DNA from: Musa acuminata AAA Group
Taxonomy: Eukaryota > Streptophyta > Magnoliopsida > Zingiberales > Musaceae
Direction of reading: 5' to 3'
Assembly (NCBI RefSeq): GCF_036884655.1
Contig: NC_088335.1
Span: 40,379,501 to 40,443,500, forward strand
DNA length: 64,000 nt
This document shows positions 12,650 through 25,564 of the stretch, piece by piece; position 1 is the stretch's first letter; each line of letters opens with the position of its first letter. The notes beneath the pieces were generated by a model. That model did not search any database. It saw nothing but the letters and a program-made list of their open reading frames with translations, and was not told where the DNA came from. Both the position numbers and the translations under genes were made by a program.

Positions 12650-12870
12650 ATTTTTAAGGAAGAGATGTGTAATATTTCTAACAAAAAAATATTTCTTTTT
12701 CTGCAAAAAAATCTGCTTCGATCAATGAAAGCACTTGAATTAATCAAAGCATATTGATCAGACTCATCTTTAAGGAAGAGCTGTGAAATATTTCTGCCAT
12801 TTTAATTTTATGCTGCAGAAAAAATCTGCTCCCTTCGATTAAAAGCACTTGAATTAGTCAAAGCAGATGA
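12650..12870. repeat. Imperfect tandem duplication, about 110-bp unit
   Basis: tttaaggaagag..tgtgaaatatttc, then ctgca..aaaaatctgct, then aaagcacttgaatta.tcaaagca occur twice in order: the first unit starts at about 12653 and the second at about 12770. Confidence 0.8.
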
Positions 12871-12884
12871 TGCTTATGTTATTA

Positions 12885-13260
12885 GACCGGTGGAATTCTG
12901 GTTCAGTTCGTATGGGCAGATCTGATCATGGTTCGGTTCGAACTTAAATTGAACCGGGCTTAAATCCGGATTGAATTGGTACAATGACGCATTAATTTCG
13001 AATCAAATCAGAATTGGTTTGATACGGTTCGATTCAGATTCTCAAGTTTGAAAATTTGGAATCGTGACTGTTTTGGTTTCGATTTGAATCATCTTTGTAA
13101 TTTTTATATTATTTTTATTATTCAAAAATAAATTTATATTTTTTTATATATTTTAAAATTATTAATTAAAATAATAATAATGAAAAATTATCGTTTCAAA
13201 ATTGATCTTTGTTGATTTGATTTTGATTCTTGATTTTGTTTTGGAGAATTGAAAATCACA
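12885..13260. repeat. GGTTCGGTTCGA-type AT-rich repeat
   Basis: A run of related phrases (tggttcggttcgaac, gatacggttcgattc, tttcgatttgaatc, tttgattttgattc) passes into AT-rich sequence. This look is common to plant non-autonomous DNA transposons and dispersed repeats, but I could not define termini. Confidence 0.3.
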
Positions 13261-13730
13261 TTAAGATTTGTTAATAGTGTATACAATTAAAACTTGGAAA
13301 AAATATAATTCTTGAATAATGTTTGTATGCTTTTAATTAATATTATCCTCCTCTGCAACTCCTAATATATCATTTGAAAAATAAATAATTTTTTGAAAAA
13401 AAAAAAACTCTTATTGTCGCCTTCGTCATCTCCTCCCTCCTTCAAGTAAACTAAGATGATTTTGATAAAAGAATCTCTCATGATATAAGAAAAACCTTTT
13501 ATTATCATTTTTTTCATCAATTTTGTAGGTACCGTGACCTAATAATAAAAAAAGAGAAAAGAAAGATGTTTTCTGATTAATTAATCGAATAGTAAGGGAT
13601 CATAATAATTTTCATCAAAATTGGTCAAGACAATAAATGATTGTTAACCCAAATGCTTCGTGCTTCACGATGAATAAGAATAATTTGTATCTTTTATACT
13701 AAATGCTCGTTGTTGTTAGACTATAGATAG

Positions 13731-13784
<54 letters not shown>

Positions 13785-14515
13785 CATTCTCTTGTACTTT
13801 GGTCAACGAGAAATAAATAGAGGTATATCACAATTTGAATTTGACCCCAATTAGGGTAAGCCTTGGAAATTGAGTTTCTCGATTTACCCAACTAATTCTT
13901 TTAACGCGTACTTAAAAAGAACAATTTCAAAGACTCGTTCAAATTTCTACGTTGGCATGTACAGTTCTTTTATTACGTATTTAGCATTTCTCATCGACAT
14001 CCCTCATAAATAGCATGGAATTTTTTTAGAAAGATTAATTACATATAAAAATAGCATCTACATTTCATTAACAAACTTACATAATAGTGGAAAAAAATCA
14101 TAAAATATTTTTTTTGATAAATTATATGTGTTCTATCTACTTAAATTATGTCGATGTTTGCGATCAGGTGGATTCGAATAAAATTTAAATTTCACTTCGA
14201 GTCTTTTGAAAATCTAAATATGTTACTTGACTTTAAGATTTAAATTTATCATCCATATTTATTATGAATTTCACTTTGAGAGCATCATATTTATAATTAT
14301 CTATATTAATATAAAACTATATATATATATATATATATAGCTAAAATTATGATAATATTTTTTATTTTTTTAAAATTTTATTTTAGAGGTGAGTATTTTT
14401 TTATTTTTTTTATTTTTAAACATATTTACGCGTGAGTATTGGATTTCCACTCGAAATTAATTATTAATTCTTTTCGTTTTCTTTCTTTAGCATGTCTTGA
14501 ATTAATCTTACGCTC
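13261..14515. other. AT-rich intergenic DNA upstream of the kinase gene
   Basis: No gene seen. It holds a (GA)n tract at about 13735-13781 and a (TA)n tract at about 14322-14338. Confidence 0.5.
13735..13782. repeat. (GA)n microsatellite
   Basis: Preceded by imperfect gata steps, then a pure GA run, in intergenic DNA. Confidence 0.9.
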
Positions 14516-14518
14516 GAA

Positions 14519-14836
14519 TCGACGTCGTGGATCGCGTGGCCTCTCCGCCCATCTCTTTCCTCCATTCATCATCTTCCACGTTAGCCTACGAATCAGGATG
14601 ACGACGAGAGCCGTGATGTCGCTCAACAAACATTATATCGTTTCCTGGCGGTCTTGCAACAGAAGATCCTTTTTCTACTTAAGTCGACGGGTCATCGCGT
14701 AACGTCTTTACCCATCTCTTTGTTCATTCACCGTCCATCGGTTTCCTCCATTCGTCGTCTTCCACGTTTGTATCCGAATCACGATGACGACAACAAGCAG
14801 TGTTATCACTCGAGAATATTATCGTTTCCTGGGTGG
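14519..14836. repeat. Tandem duplication in the kinase-gene upstream region, about 180-bp period
   Basis: Two diverged copies share cgcccatctctttc or acccatctctttg, tttcctccattc.tc.tcttccacgtt, cgaatca.gatgacgac and tatcgtttcctgg in the same order. Copy 1 is about 14519-14655 and copy 2 about 14684-14836. This lies 290-600 bases before the kinase start codon, so it may include promoter DNA. Confidence 0.8.
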
Positions 14837-15072
14837 ATCCTTATTCCAACGTATTTTACAGATAGGCCACTCACGTTTGCGTATTGTGTTTGCAGTCCTG
14901 TGCGAGACCCCTGTTTAACAGCTAACGCCCATCTCCCTCCTCTTCCGCTCCTCCTCTTCCTCCAACGGCCCAAAGCCGCGTCTTTGACCTCCTCTGCGTT
15001 CCCCCTCGCGAATTAAACCCACGAACCCTAGCGCTCCGGTAAGAGAAGAGGAAGAAGAAGAGAGGTTGGAGA

Positions 15073-15096
15073 GGCGGCGGCGGCGGCGGCGGCGTC
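15073..15096 (+). repeat. (CGG)n run in kinase 5' leader
   Basis: GGC/CGG triplets lie just upstream of the ATG at 15122, in what should be the 5' untranslated leader. Such GC-rich leader tracts are common in monocot genes. Confidence 0.8.
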
Positions 15097-15121
15097 GTCG
15101 GGCGGCGGACGAGGACGGGGA

Positions 15122-18100
15122 ATGGGGCAGTGCTATGGCAAGAACATCTCCGTCGTCAGGGACGGTGGGCGCCACCGACGGCAGACTCCGACGCACCCGG
15201 ACAACGGTGTCGATGCCGGGGGTGTTCCCTCCGCTGCCGTCACCCCGCTCCGCGAAAGTAGCGGCCCCGCCACCCCTGTTCACCAGTCCTCCACCTCCTG
15301 TCCCAGCCCCAACCCCCAGGACTCAGCCGGCCCCCTTCCCGCCGGGGCCTCCCCCTCGCCGTCCAGGTCCACCCCGCGGCGATTCTTTCGCCGTCCCTTC
15401 CCGCCTCTGTCGCCCGCCAAGCACATCAAGGCGGCGCTCGCCAAGCGCCTGGGCTCGGAGAAGCCCAAGGAGGGGAGCATCCCCGAGGCCGTTACGGGAG
15501 AGGCAGAGCAGCCTCCTCTGGATAAGAGCTTCGGGTATGGGAAGAACTTCGGATCCAAGTATGAGCTCGGGAAAGAGGTGGGGCGGGGGCATTTCGGGAA
15601 TACGTGCTTGGCTACGGCGAAGAAGGGGGAGATCAAGGGTCAGACTGTTGCTGTCAAGATCATCGCCAAAGCTAAGGTGCGGTAGCATGATGTCTTATAA
15701 AAGAACCATTTCCTCTTTTCTCTTTGTTTTTACTTCTTATTGAGTCACCACCTACGTAGTTCTTCATAGAAATTGGAGGGTGCACAGTGCAGAGTAATTG
15801 GATTCATTGATGTAGTTCCGATCCATCTTACCCAATATATTACACTCCTTAATTTCGTCATGTTTGTATCCGAGTCTGAATGATGTTTGTGTTCTATTTA
15901 TCGAGGTTTTTATGGATAATAACTGCTGGATTTTATTGAGTTAAATATAATAACACGTCATTTTTGTCATAAATTTGCTATCAAGATTTTGGAGACCAAA
16001 AGGACTGCAGAGTCAAAATCCACATGGCCCATCAAGCTTTTAGCAGTAAATTATGTCACACATCTTAAATTTTGGTGGTCTTGGATTTGTTTAGAAGATC
16101 TTTTCCATTCATATTAGTCACATAGCACAATCTAAGAAGTGAGAACTTTATTTTTTCAGTTAGCCCTGGTGCAATATATAGCATGGTTTTGGTTTTAGCT
16201 TCTTTACCTTTTTATTTGTTTGACATAAAAGGTATATTTTTTTCTCAACTAGACCTTAGAGCTCCACTTAAATTGATTTATAATCATGTGGCTTGTTGTT
16301 TCTTATGGCAGATGACAACAGCAATATCGATTGAAGATGTTCGTAGGGAGGTCAAAATTCTGAAAGCTTTGTCGGGGCACAAAAGTCTTGTTAAATTTTA
16401 TGATGCATGTGAGGATGACGTTAATGTCTACATAGTCATGGAGTATGTCAGTATTCATTTCTTTTTCAGTTCTTTTGTAAGTTGTTATGATATACTGGAA
16501 TATATCTTCTTCCTGAATTGTGCATACAATGATATTTCTGACCAGATAAGAAAAAATGATCTGCCTTTGTTTTTTAAATGGCTGTACTATAAAAGGAAGT
16601 ATTACCAGTGAACATTCTTATTTACATAATTAAAATTTCTAATTCCTTAGATCTATTGAAAGATGCAGTATCTTAAAAAAATATGGCATAAAATTGATCT
16701 TTTACCTGATTTTTTTATCATAGTTTTTTGAATTTTCTACTATGTTTTGGTGATTGTCAAGCCTGTTAGTTTAGCTGTCTCATAATTTTAACTAGCTCGC
16801 CCTGCTTTTCTTCTCAGATTATGTGAAGGTGGAGAATTATTAGGTAGAATCTTAGCCAGGTATTTAAAATTACTCCATTTTAGTTAATTTGTTTGGAAGA
16901 GGAACTTCATTTTTGTTTTAATTTATCATGGACTTGTGAGATCTTTAATTCCTGTATTTCCAAAGAGGTGGAAGGTACACGGAGGAAGATGCAAAAGCAA
17001 TTGTTCAACAAATATTGGGTGTAGTAGCATTTTGTCATCTTCAAGGTGTTGTGCATCGTGATCTAAAGCCAGAGGTTTACCATGAATTTTATGTTTGAGG
17101 CTTCATAAATAAGTTTGAAATTAGCTGCACCTTTTTCTGTGCATTTTCCTTTTCTATTAAACCTATATTTGTTGCTGGTGTTATCTTCTTTATGTTGTAA
17201 CAGAATTTTCTCTTCACCAATAATGATGAAAATGCTCCGATGAAGTTGATTGATTTTGGTCTTTCTGATTTTACCAGACCAGGTACAACATGGCCATGTT
17301 TGTTGTATATATATTTTCTGATATTTCATGCATTAAGTTACATCTTCTCTAGCTTATTTGCCTACTCCAGTTTCAGTATCTTCTCTAGCTACCTGATTAT
17401 GGTATATCAGTTATTTTTTCCCTATTACTGTACTTGCATTTCATGTCTGAGGTTTAACAAAAGCTTCCTATGTATGATCATGCAGATGAAAGGCTAAATG
17501 ACATTGTTGGAAGTGCATACTATGTTGCTCCTGAAGTATTGCATCGATCATACAGTAATGAAGCAGATATGTGGAGCATTGGTGTTATAACTTATATTCT
17601 GTTATGTGGAAGTAGACCTTTCTGGGCACGAACCGAATCAGGAATCTTTCGCTCTGTTTTGAGAGCTGATCCTAATTTTGATGACTCACCGTGGCCTGCT
17701 CTATCCCCAGAAGCCAAAGATTTTGTGAAAAGGCTTTTAAATAAGGACTACAGGAAAAGAATGACAGCTGCTCAGGCTTTGAGTAAGTTGCTTGTTTCAT
17801 AAAATAATAATTGGTCATCAATCGTATCAAGTTATTATTTTTGGAATTCAGTATATATCTGACTAATACATGACATGTCTACTTTCCCTCTTTTTTTTTC
17901 AAACTCTTTGTTATTTTTCCATTTGAAAGCAAATATGTTCTTCCTTTTGTGGCAGCTCACCCTTGGTTGAGAAAGGAGCAGAGTTCAATTCCTTTGGATA
18001 TACTTGTATATAAATTAATCACATCATACTTTTGTGTTACACCGCTGAAACGGGCTGCATTAAAGGTACATGTCATATAGTGCTCTACGATTGAATGCTG

Positions 18101-21100
18101 ACATTTTTACTTGACTTGCCAGTTTAACTTGCTACCAAAACCTTATGTTGCTTGAGGAGTTCTTCATCTTCATGCTTTTTATTTTCAAGATTTACCATAA
18201 ATTCTAAATAGGCTATCAATGTTCTGGTCACTACCATCATATATCACATTGTTACTTATTTTTCATTGTTTTCATAGAAGTTAAATTTAGTTAATAAGCC
18301 AAATTAGAACCTTAAAGATATTTGTCATAAGTCAGTGGCAAATTGTGGTAGCAACTTCATCTTTTTTCTTCTTATGTATTCTTAGCTGAACCTGACTAAC
18401 TTTTCATTAAACTTATGAAATGTTAAGATGCAAACTGAATAAAATTAAAAAGGAATAACAGAATGGGTTCAAATATAAAAGAGAAGTCATAGTTGATGGG
18501 GAGCAACAGTAGGACGGAGGTTTGGCCTCGATAATGAACTCAACTTTCCTTGATATGATACATCTTAGTTTGAGTTACCTTATAGTCAGGTGTTTTTGAA
18601 GGTGGGTGCAATATATGCAGCTAAGTGGGTGGCAAGCATAATGGATATATGGCTTGTGGTAAGTTGTGTGGTTGACATTTATTTTAACACAGTACACCAA
18701 AAGTAGAGAATAAAAAAAATAAAACCAAGTGATTAAGTCAGTGTATAATTGGGTCCCATAAACAATGGTGTTATTGACATGACACTATATGTTTACTTAA
18801 AAGACTGTGTAGCAATAAACATGTTTTATTTTCTGAGAGATTAAAATTTAAAAACAATATGTGCAACCTGCCCCCACCTCCACCACCCTAATTATAAGAT
18901 GATTGGTGGAAGCGAATCTCCAGCCATACATATGGTGCATCCGGATTTACTTAGTTCACTTGACAGAATATGTATGTGATCACCATACCAGCCGCATGTG
19001 GTTGTCTATACTTTTCTAGGCTTCCTAGAGAGTATTATGTACCCAGATGACTCAAATGGGCAAGTATCTATATGGTGTGGCCATAAGGCTAGAACCACAT
19101 GCATGCCAACTTTCCCTTTTCTTACTATCTAATTTATTTATTGATCTATAATGCATAGATTCATTTTGAATCAACAAAAAAGGAAAAAACAACTAACAAG
19201 TTACAAGTATTTAGTTGCTTTCCTAGCATATATTCAGGATAATAAAGAAATTTTGTCTTGAGGATGGAAAACTCCTTGAATTCATAAAACATCACTTTCA
19301 CATTCTTTTGCCTGTGACATATGGGAAATTAAAGATTTTCGATAAATATCACTTGTTCTTTGTTCTTTTTTTGGTGGAAGAAAGTGCTAAACAAATCACA
19401 TCAGTGCGATGATTCAGGAAACTTTCAAATACAGCAATTCCATTCATGTATCCCTTTCCACAATTTATATGAATGCCACAAATTTTTTGACTGAACAGGT
19501 CCAAACCTTTTTTAATACAACATAAGCAAGATGTGATTAAAACTCAATCCACTTATTCTATCTAACTGAAAATGATATAAACTGTTTCAGGTAGAATGCT
19601 TGTTGTAACAACCCACCCTCTTTTCTAATCAATTTCAACTTAATGTGATGTGAGAAATATAAAACCAGAAAACTGACATATAGGTTTTAATATATACGTC
19701 AAGAAGTGGATCTCCACCTTCCTATATGCATTAGTTTTAGGGGATCCTTTCTCATTTGTGATATTGATGCACAGATATTTTCATGTATAACATATGATAG
19801 ATCCTCTTAAGCAACTATTCCATTCCTTGATTCATGTGGAAAGCTTGTAAAAAGGAAGTTAGCCTTCAAAAGATAAGGTCATGTGAATGAAAAGGATTGA
19901 GAAGTAACATGATGACGGAGAATTTATTAGAGAAAAGCACGGGAATGAGATGTAGGAACTGACATCTATATTTGAGACTTGGTAAGTGGTATGCTTGTTT
20001 ACTGCTCGGTCGGCAAGATATTAAAGTTTGGTTCATCTCTTCTGTGCTTCGGTTTTAAGTCTATGCTGTGTTTTTCAGGTTTAACAAAATTATTAATGTG
20101 TTGTCATATATAAGCAATACATGGAATGCATCTTCGATATTACATCATCTATTTCTTGCCCCTGTTTATTAATTTTCATTGACTGAAGAAAAATAGTTTC
20201 TAACATATCACTTCTATATTCAGAGTGTCCTAGATGTATTCATGCCTAACTATATTTATAGGATAGATATTAGAAATTCTAAATTCTTTTCTGATGGAAC
20301 CAAGAAATCTAGAAACGTGTTTTAATTCATCCTTTTTTTTCTGTACAGGCACTATCAAAAGCTCTATCCGAGGATGAGCTCTTGTACCTACGGTTACAGT
20401 TTAGTCTACTGGAACCAAATAAAGATGGGCTCATCTCCCTTGAAAACTTTCAGACGGTAGGTTTTCATTTTTGACTTCATTAAAGTGTTTCAGTTGGATG
20501 GTACAGTGTTAGAAGGGTTAGATTGTGATGTTTCATGTTATCCATCATGTTTCTTTTCCTTTCATATTGCCCATTTTTCATGTGGTGATACATATTTGTG
20601 TTATTTTGTTAATATTACATGTACTCCACGCAGGCACTCATGAAAAATGCAACTGAAGCAATGAAGTTGTCTAGGATTCCAGACATTCTGAATGCGGTGA
20701 GGCATGTAGTCTAATGCTATTTAATAGTATGAGGTTAATTTCCTAGAAAGGATTTTACCATCTAGACATAATCATCAGCTATGTTCTCTTTATGATGTTA
20801 TGATCATAAGAAGAAGTGCATCTGATCTTGCTTCTCCATATTATTGATACTTCAGAGAGCATTCATTAACAATTAAGTGACTTTCTAATGTTGACCAAAA
20901 CATCATCTGCAAATAGCAAATTTTTGAAGACTGCCTTGCAGTGAACTTTATTCGATCTATTTTCATTTTCTCGAGGCTTGAGTTAGACTTTTTGTTTTTT
21001 GATTGCTCTCCATTATGTGGGAGGCAAAGTTTATATGTTTCCTCGAGTCAATTTGCTATTCTGAAAATTTTGTTCATCATTATCATTTTCTTGGTCTTGC

Positions 21101-21579
21101 TTGTAAGATGTCTCTTAGATAATGCTTCTGCTGCTTGTGAAAATCTTATTGTGGTGAAAAGCAACACAATTGATTTTTGTGTAACTCAAATCTCAGATGG
21201 AGGCACTATCACAGAGGAGGATGGATTTCAATGAGTTCTGTGCTGCTGCCACCAGCCCGTATCAGCTTGAGGCTTTGGAACAATGGGAACAGATAGCCAG
21301 TACAGCATTTACATACTTTGAACAGGAAGGAAATCAGGTCATCTCAATCGAAGAGCTAGCTCAGGTACTAAATACTATTCCAGGATGTCACTATATATTT
21401 CTAGTTAATTTGTGTCAGTACATGATCAGAACTGCTCCATGCAGGAATTAAACCTTCCAACCGCTTCTCATTCCCTTCTGCAAGATTGGATTAGAGAAGA
21501 AGATGGCAAGCTCAGTTTTCTTGGTTACACCAAATATTTGCATGGTGTAACCATCCGCGGCTTGAACACCATTACCTAA
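15122..21579 (+). CDS. CDPK-related protein kinase (CRK), 11 exons, 598 aa
   Basis: Ser/Thr kinase related to calcium-dependent kinases but with degenerate EF-hands; family members are membrane-anchored signalling kinases. Proposed exons: 15122-15676, 16312-16442, 16818-16859, 16966-17074, 17204-17282, 17486-17782, 17956-18065, 20349-20456, 20634-20696, 21197-21364, 21445-21579. All introns are GT-AG and the joins stay in frame, giving 598 residues, the usual CRK length. The N-terminus MGQCYGKN fits N-myristoylation at Gly2 and palmitoylation at Cys4, followed by a Pro/Ser-rich variable region. Kinase landmarks: GRGHFG 154-159, Lys179 in VAVKII, HRDLKPEN with Asp275, DFG at 296-298, then [16 protein letters not shown]. 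The C-terminal part ([52 protein letters not shown]) holds four EF-hand-like segments lacking full Ca2+ loops. The exon 6/7 join gives ALTHPW, with Thr where relatives usually have Ser. Intron 7 is 2.3 kb with no gene in it. Confidence 0.95.
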
Positions 21580-21931
21580 TTAAATTCTGTGACCACTGAT
21601 GTGATTATTTGTTCATTCTTTACGCCACACAAAGTACTGCTGCAGTTTTTCCACCAGCCTCTTCTCTTTCCTTTAAGCTTATTTGTTCTCATTGCAATTC
21701 TTTTGAACTTGGCTTTGTAGAGAATGCTTGTGAAGATTAATCTGTAAAGAGGCCTGCATCATTGATTCAAAGCTTTGCTTTGCATGGGAGCAAGAAAAGT
21801 GGATGTTGCTTTGTAAGTTGAAGTACTTGGAAATGTGAGCTATTTTCTAGGGCAAGATGTAATCAGTTTATATATATATATATATATATAACGAAGACAT
21901 AATGTAAGAATGAAATGTACAAAGGAACTCA

Positions 21932-21937
21932 AATAAA
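21932..21937 (+). terminator. Candidate poly(A) signal of the kinase gene
   Basis: aataaa about 350 bases after the stop codon, preceded by a (TA)n tract at about 21871-21890. This is a plausible 3' processing region; other sites cannot be excluded. Confidence 0.35.
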
Positions 21938-21939
21938 TT

Positions 21940-24735
21940 GTAATATTCTTTTGTTAATCAGATTACATTAATTTGTATCTGAGTATCTGATTTAGAAAAA
22001 AAAATATATATGTTACTCTCATGAATACATCACAATTAAGACATCTATTAGGAATGTATCAATACAGGGATTTCAATAAAGAATAGTGGTTCGGTTCTTA
22101 AAAGCTTTCTTACCCAGTGGATCTCATCCTCTTTAGGCCATTAAGATGTAAATGTGTATATTTGCACTCCAAAATATATTTTAACACAAATGGAATAACT
22201 TTCATGCTATCACTAACAATCATGTAATTCATGATTCACCCAATACAATACAAACAAGAGCAAGTTTTCTTTCAAAATCTATCAAACATTGATATCTTGC
22301 CAACATAACATAACCTTTGGATCTTTGTTCTTTAGATCAAATATTCTCTTCGGTAAATTTTTTTAATCATACAAAAATAATAAAATTTTAAATATTCGGT
22401 GTTAACTATATGAATCCTTTGTCGTATCTTTAATCGAGTTAAAAAATATTTAAATCTTTATTTATATTTTTGACATTATTTTTTTTTAATTTTTTTGGTC
22501 ACTTTTCTTTAAGAAAAAAAAGGTCTCCCACCTTGCATATACACCAGAATTAATTAATTAGTGAGGTCATTAAGTCATGGTTTTACAAGAAAAAAATAAA
22601 TATTAATCTCTCCATATGTTATAATGCTTCATGTATATTCATTCCTCTAGTTAACATACAATAAAAAGATTAGGTTAACTAACCATAACCATAATTAGCA
22701 CCTGAAAATTACTGTGGTTAATTGTAAATTCTGCCCAACCCAGCCAAACAATTAATTGCATGTAATGATTCTACAAAACCAAAAAGCAAAATATGTGGCG
22801 TAATCTTTTGCACGTAAAAAGATATTTTAGATCATCAGTGACTCAAAACAACAGTGCATCAATAATTGCAGATGCAGGAAAACTCCGTATTTTCTTTCCT
22901 TTTTCTTCCTATATAGCTTTGAACAAGAAAAGGCGTTCAAAGATCAAAGTCAACTGTTTTCAGTGGCATGCATCAGGAGTCAGTCAACACCCTCGAAACA
23001 TGGTCACACAGCGTGGTAAGGTCATTTTCTTCTTAGCTTCCAGAGAACAATTGTTTCAGCACTTGCAGTGATCCAGAAAACTGCAGCCACCTGCACATAA
23101 CACATTGTATGCCAGCAGCATTACTGCTCGATTAGCTTTGGTTTAAGCTAGCTTTGATCCCATGTCAGATCAAAGAGGAGTTTAAAGATTTAGCCTGAGA
23201 TTTTCCCCGCTTGCAAAGAACAAATAGAGATCTTGTATTGATGTGAATGATGCTCTCTTTGGCCGTGCAAGACTGTCAGGGAAGTCACCTGACCTGCTGT
23301 TCTTGACTGATATCTGTTTTTATCGCCATCACGAGCGATCACTGTTTTCTTTTTAAGTTGACACGGTGCGATAAGCTATGAACTGTAGCATCTAATCGAC
23401 CCTAAGTCGAGTGCATCATTCCTCTTGAACTAGGGTTTCATTGGCGTCGCAGTGAAGGTAATTTATTGGGCCAGTATGATATTAGTATATCGGACGATAT
23501 TTGATATTTCTAAAAATAATAATAAAATATTATCGATAGTATATTGTGCTTGTTAGCCTAAGACCCATCAATCAATCAATCAATCAATCAGGTTGGTTGA
23601 CTGTCAATTTCGTTTAATCTAAATCATTGATAACATTATTTAAACTAAAATGATAATAATATACCCGCAATTGATTGGGATTTATTACCTTCTATAAACA
23701 TAGTTTCGTAAGGAATTTTATCGTAATTAAATTTTTTTTATTTATCGATAATTATAATTAAAATTTAATCATATTTATAATGAAGTCAAAGTCCCAAAAG
23801 ATTATTAGTGTTTTGTATCTTGTTCCCTATCGTCCTTAATCGATGGGTTCTTTATGCAAAATAATTCCAGCCAAAGAAACCTTGCGTGTTTCTTTTCTTT
23901 TCAGACGAACTCTGAGCAATGTGAATTCTGCACTATTTTCATGCCCATATAATCTAAACTATAAGATGCATTCATTATTTGCCATCCTATAACAATATGA
24001 TGTAACAAAATCAATAATGGATGGTTAGAGTACTGAATGGTCTTCCCAACTAATCCACACACAATCTTATCAGCCAGTGGTTGGCAAAAGTGAATTGTCA
24101 TATGCAGATAGATATAAGAAACATCAACCATGCCTATCCAAATCAACAGCTTAAATTGTTTAATCAATCTCTAAAGTTGGAAGCAATTCCCACAAAACAT
24201 TATATTATGTGCTAATAATGATGATTGCTTAAAGAACAAGTGAGGCATCCAAGTCTCAAATTACAAAATCTACATGGATAGGAGGAGAGAGACAGATTTC
24301 CAACTATGCATTTATTTTAATTTCCGACTATGAAAAATATTATTATGAACTTTGACTGTATGTTCTGAGAATCATATTTAGTCTTATAAGCTACAGAGTC
24401 ACTCCTCCTTAAAAACATTTTTGAAGTCCATCCATCTTGAAAAGATAAAATTAATTTCAAAGTTCATTTACAAAATCAAAATTAAAAATATCTATAAGTT
24501 CCTGAATTTTATTTTTTATTTTTTAAAATTTATTTAATATATATATATATATACATCTTTTTATAAAATCCAAAAAATATTTAACCTCTATTAAAAAAAA
24601 TTATGATCATTGGACCATTAGAGCACAGACATGGAACTCTAATTAAAAGTAATATGCTTTACAATAGATTATTTTGATGGTAAGAATATTAAGATTCTTT
24701 TATAGTTAACTTTAAGATTATCAGCTTTTTTTTTG
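21940..24735. other. Intergenic DNA between kinase and ORMDL genes
   Basis: AT-rich, with no gene recognised. A 92-codon frame at 22793-23071 and an 88-codon minus frame at 23901-24167 show no family motif. An (atca)n run lies near 23568-23590 and a short (TA)n near 24538-24554. Confidence 0.5.
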
Positions 24736-24737
24736 TA

Positions 24738-24738
24738 C

Positions 24739-24805
<67 letters not shown>
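24738..24805. repeat. (AAT)n microsatellite upstream of ORMDL
   Basis: About 22 AAT repeats end roughly 280 bases before the ORMDL start codon. A length polymorphism here would be promoter-proximal. Confidence 0.95.
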
Positions 24806-24976
24806 GATCTAACTAAAAAAGTTGCTGGGAAATGGATGAAGGGGTTGGCCTTTGCCGTCTGATCTCTTCCGTTCTATTTATTGTTTTCTGGTCGCCGACG
24901 GAGAAGAGCGAACGAAATCAACGCCATACAAGTCCAATTCCAACGCCTTTGACCCGAATCGCTCATCGTCCTCGAT

Positions 24977-24984
24977 CTATATTA
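24977..24984 (+). promoter_or_regulatory. Candidate TATA box of ORMDL
   Basis: ctatatta lies 103 bases before the ATG at 25087, in an otherwise C- and G-rich stretch. It would give a leader of about 70 bases. Confidence 0.4.
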
Positions 24985-25086
24985 GTCCCCACTCCCCCTT
25001 CGCTTCTTGATCGCTCGCGCTTTCTACCTCTGCCTTGGCTTGGAGTCGGGAGCAGAGCTCGAGAGGGGAACCTCAGGGCGACAGCG

Positions 25087-25523
25087 ATGGCGAAGCTCTA
25101 CGTGCACACGGTGCCGCCGCCGGATCTGAACAAGAACACGGAGTGGTTCATGTACCCCGGCGTCTGGACCACCTACATACTCATTCTCTTCTTTTCCTGG
25201 CTCCTTGTGCTCTCCGTTTTCGGATGCACCGCCGGCATGGCCTGGACCGTCGTCAACCTCTTCCACTTCGCGGTAGGTGGCCTCTCCTTCCCTTCCTCAC
25301 CCCGTTTTGGAAGAGATTTGATCTTCCCCGTTTTTTCCCGTTTTGGAAGAGATATTCATACGTTCATTCACTAGATCATTTATCATTCTTTCTTTATATG
25401 ATTGTGGAAGATCTCTTTTCTAGTATTGGTTTAAAAATTAGGGTTCTTAATTCCTGGTCGTTTTAGATGTGAGAAGTTGGGACTTCTATAGATCGGGCTC
25501 AGCATCTTGACTGGGGAAGTGGT

Positions 25524-25564
<41 letters not shown>

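Noticed and set aside
12920..12960. ggttcgaac-like text suggesting a tRNA T-loop
   Set aside because: No acceptor, D or anticodon arms can be formed around it; it belongs to a repeat with recurring ggttcg phrases.
15066..15743. 225-codon Arg/Pro-rich frame overlapping the kinase exon 1
   Set aside because: Shadow frame of GC-rich exon 1; the myristoylation-type frame starting at 15122 matches the kinase and splices correctly.
22793..23071. 92-codon frame between kinase and ORMDL genes
   Set aside because: No recognisable domain, splice context or neighbouring exon; consistent with chance.
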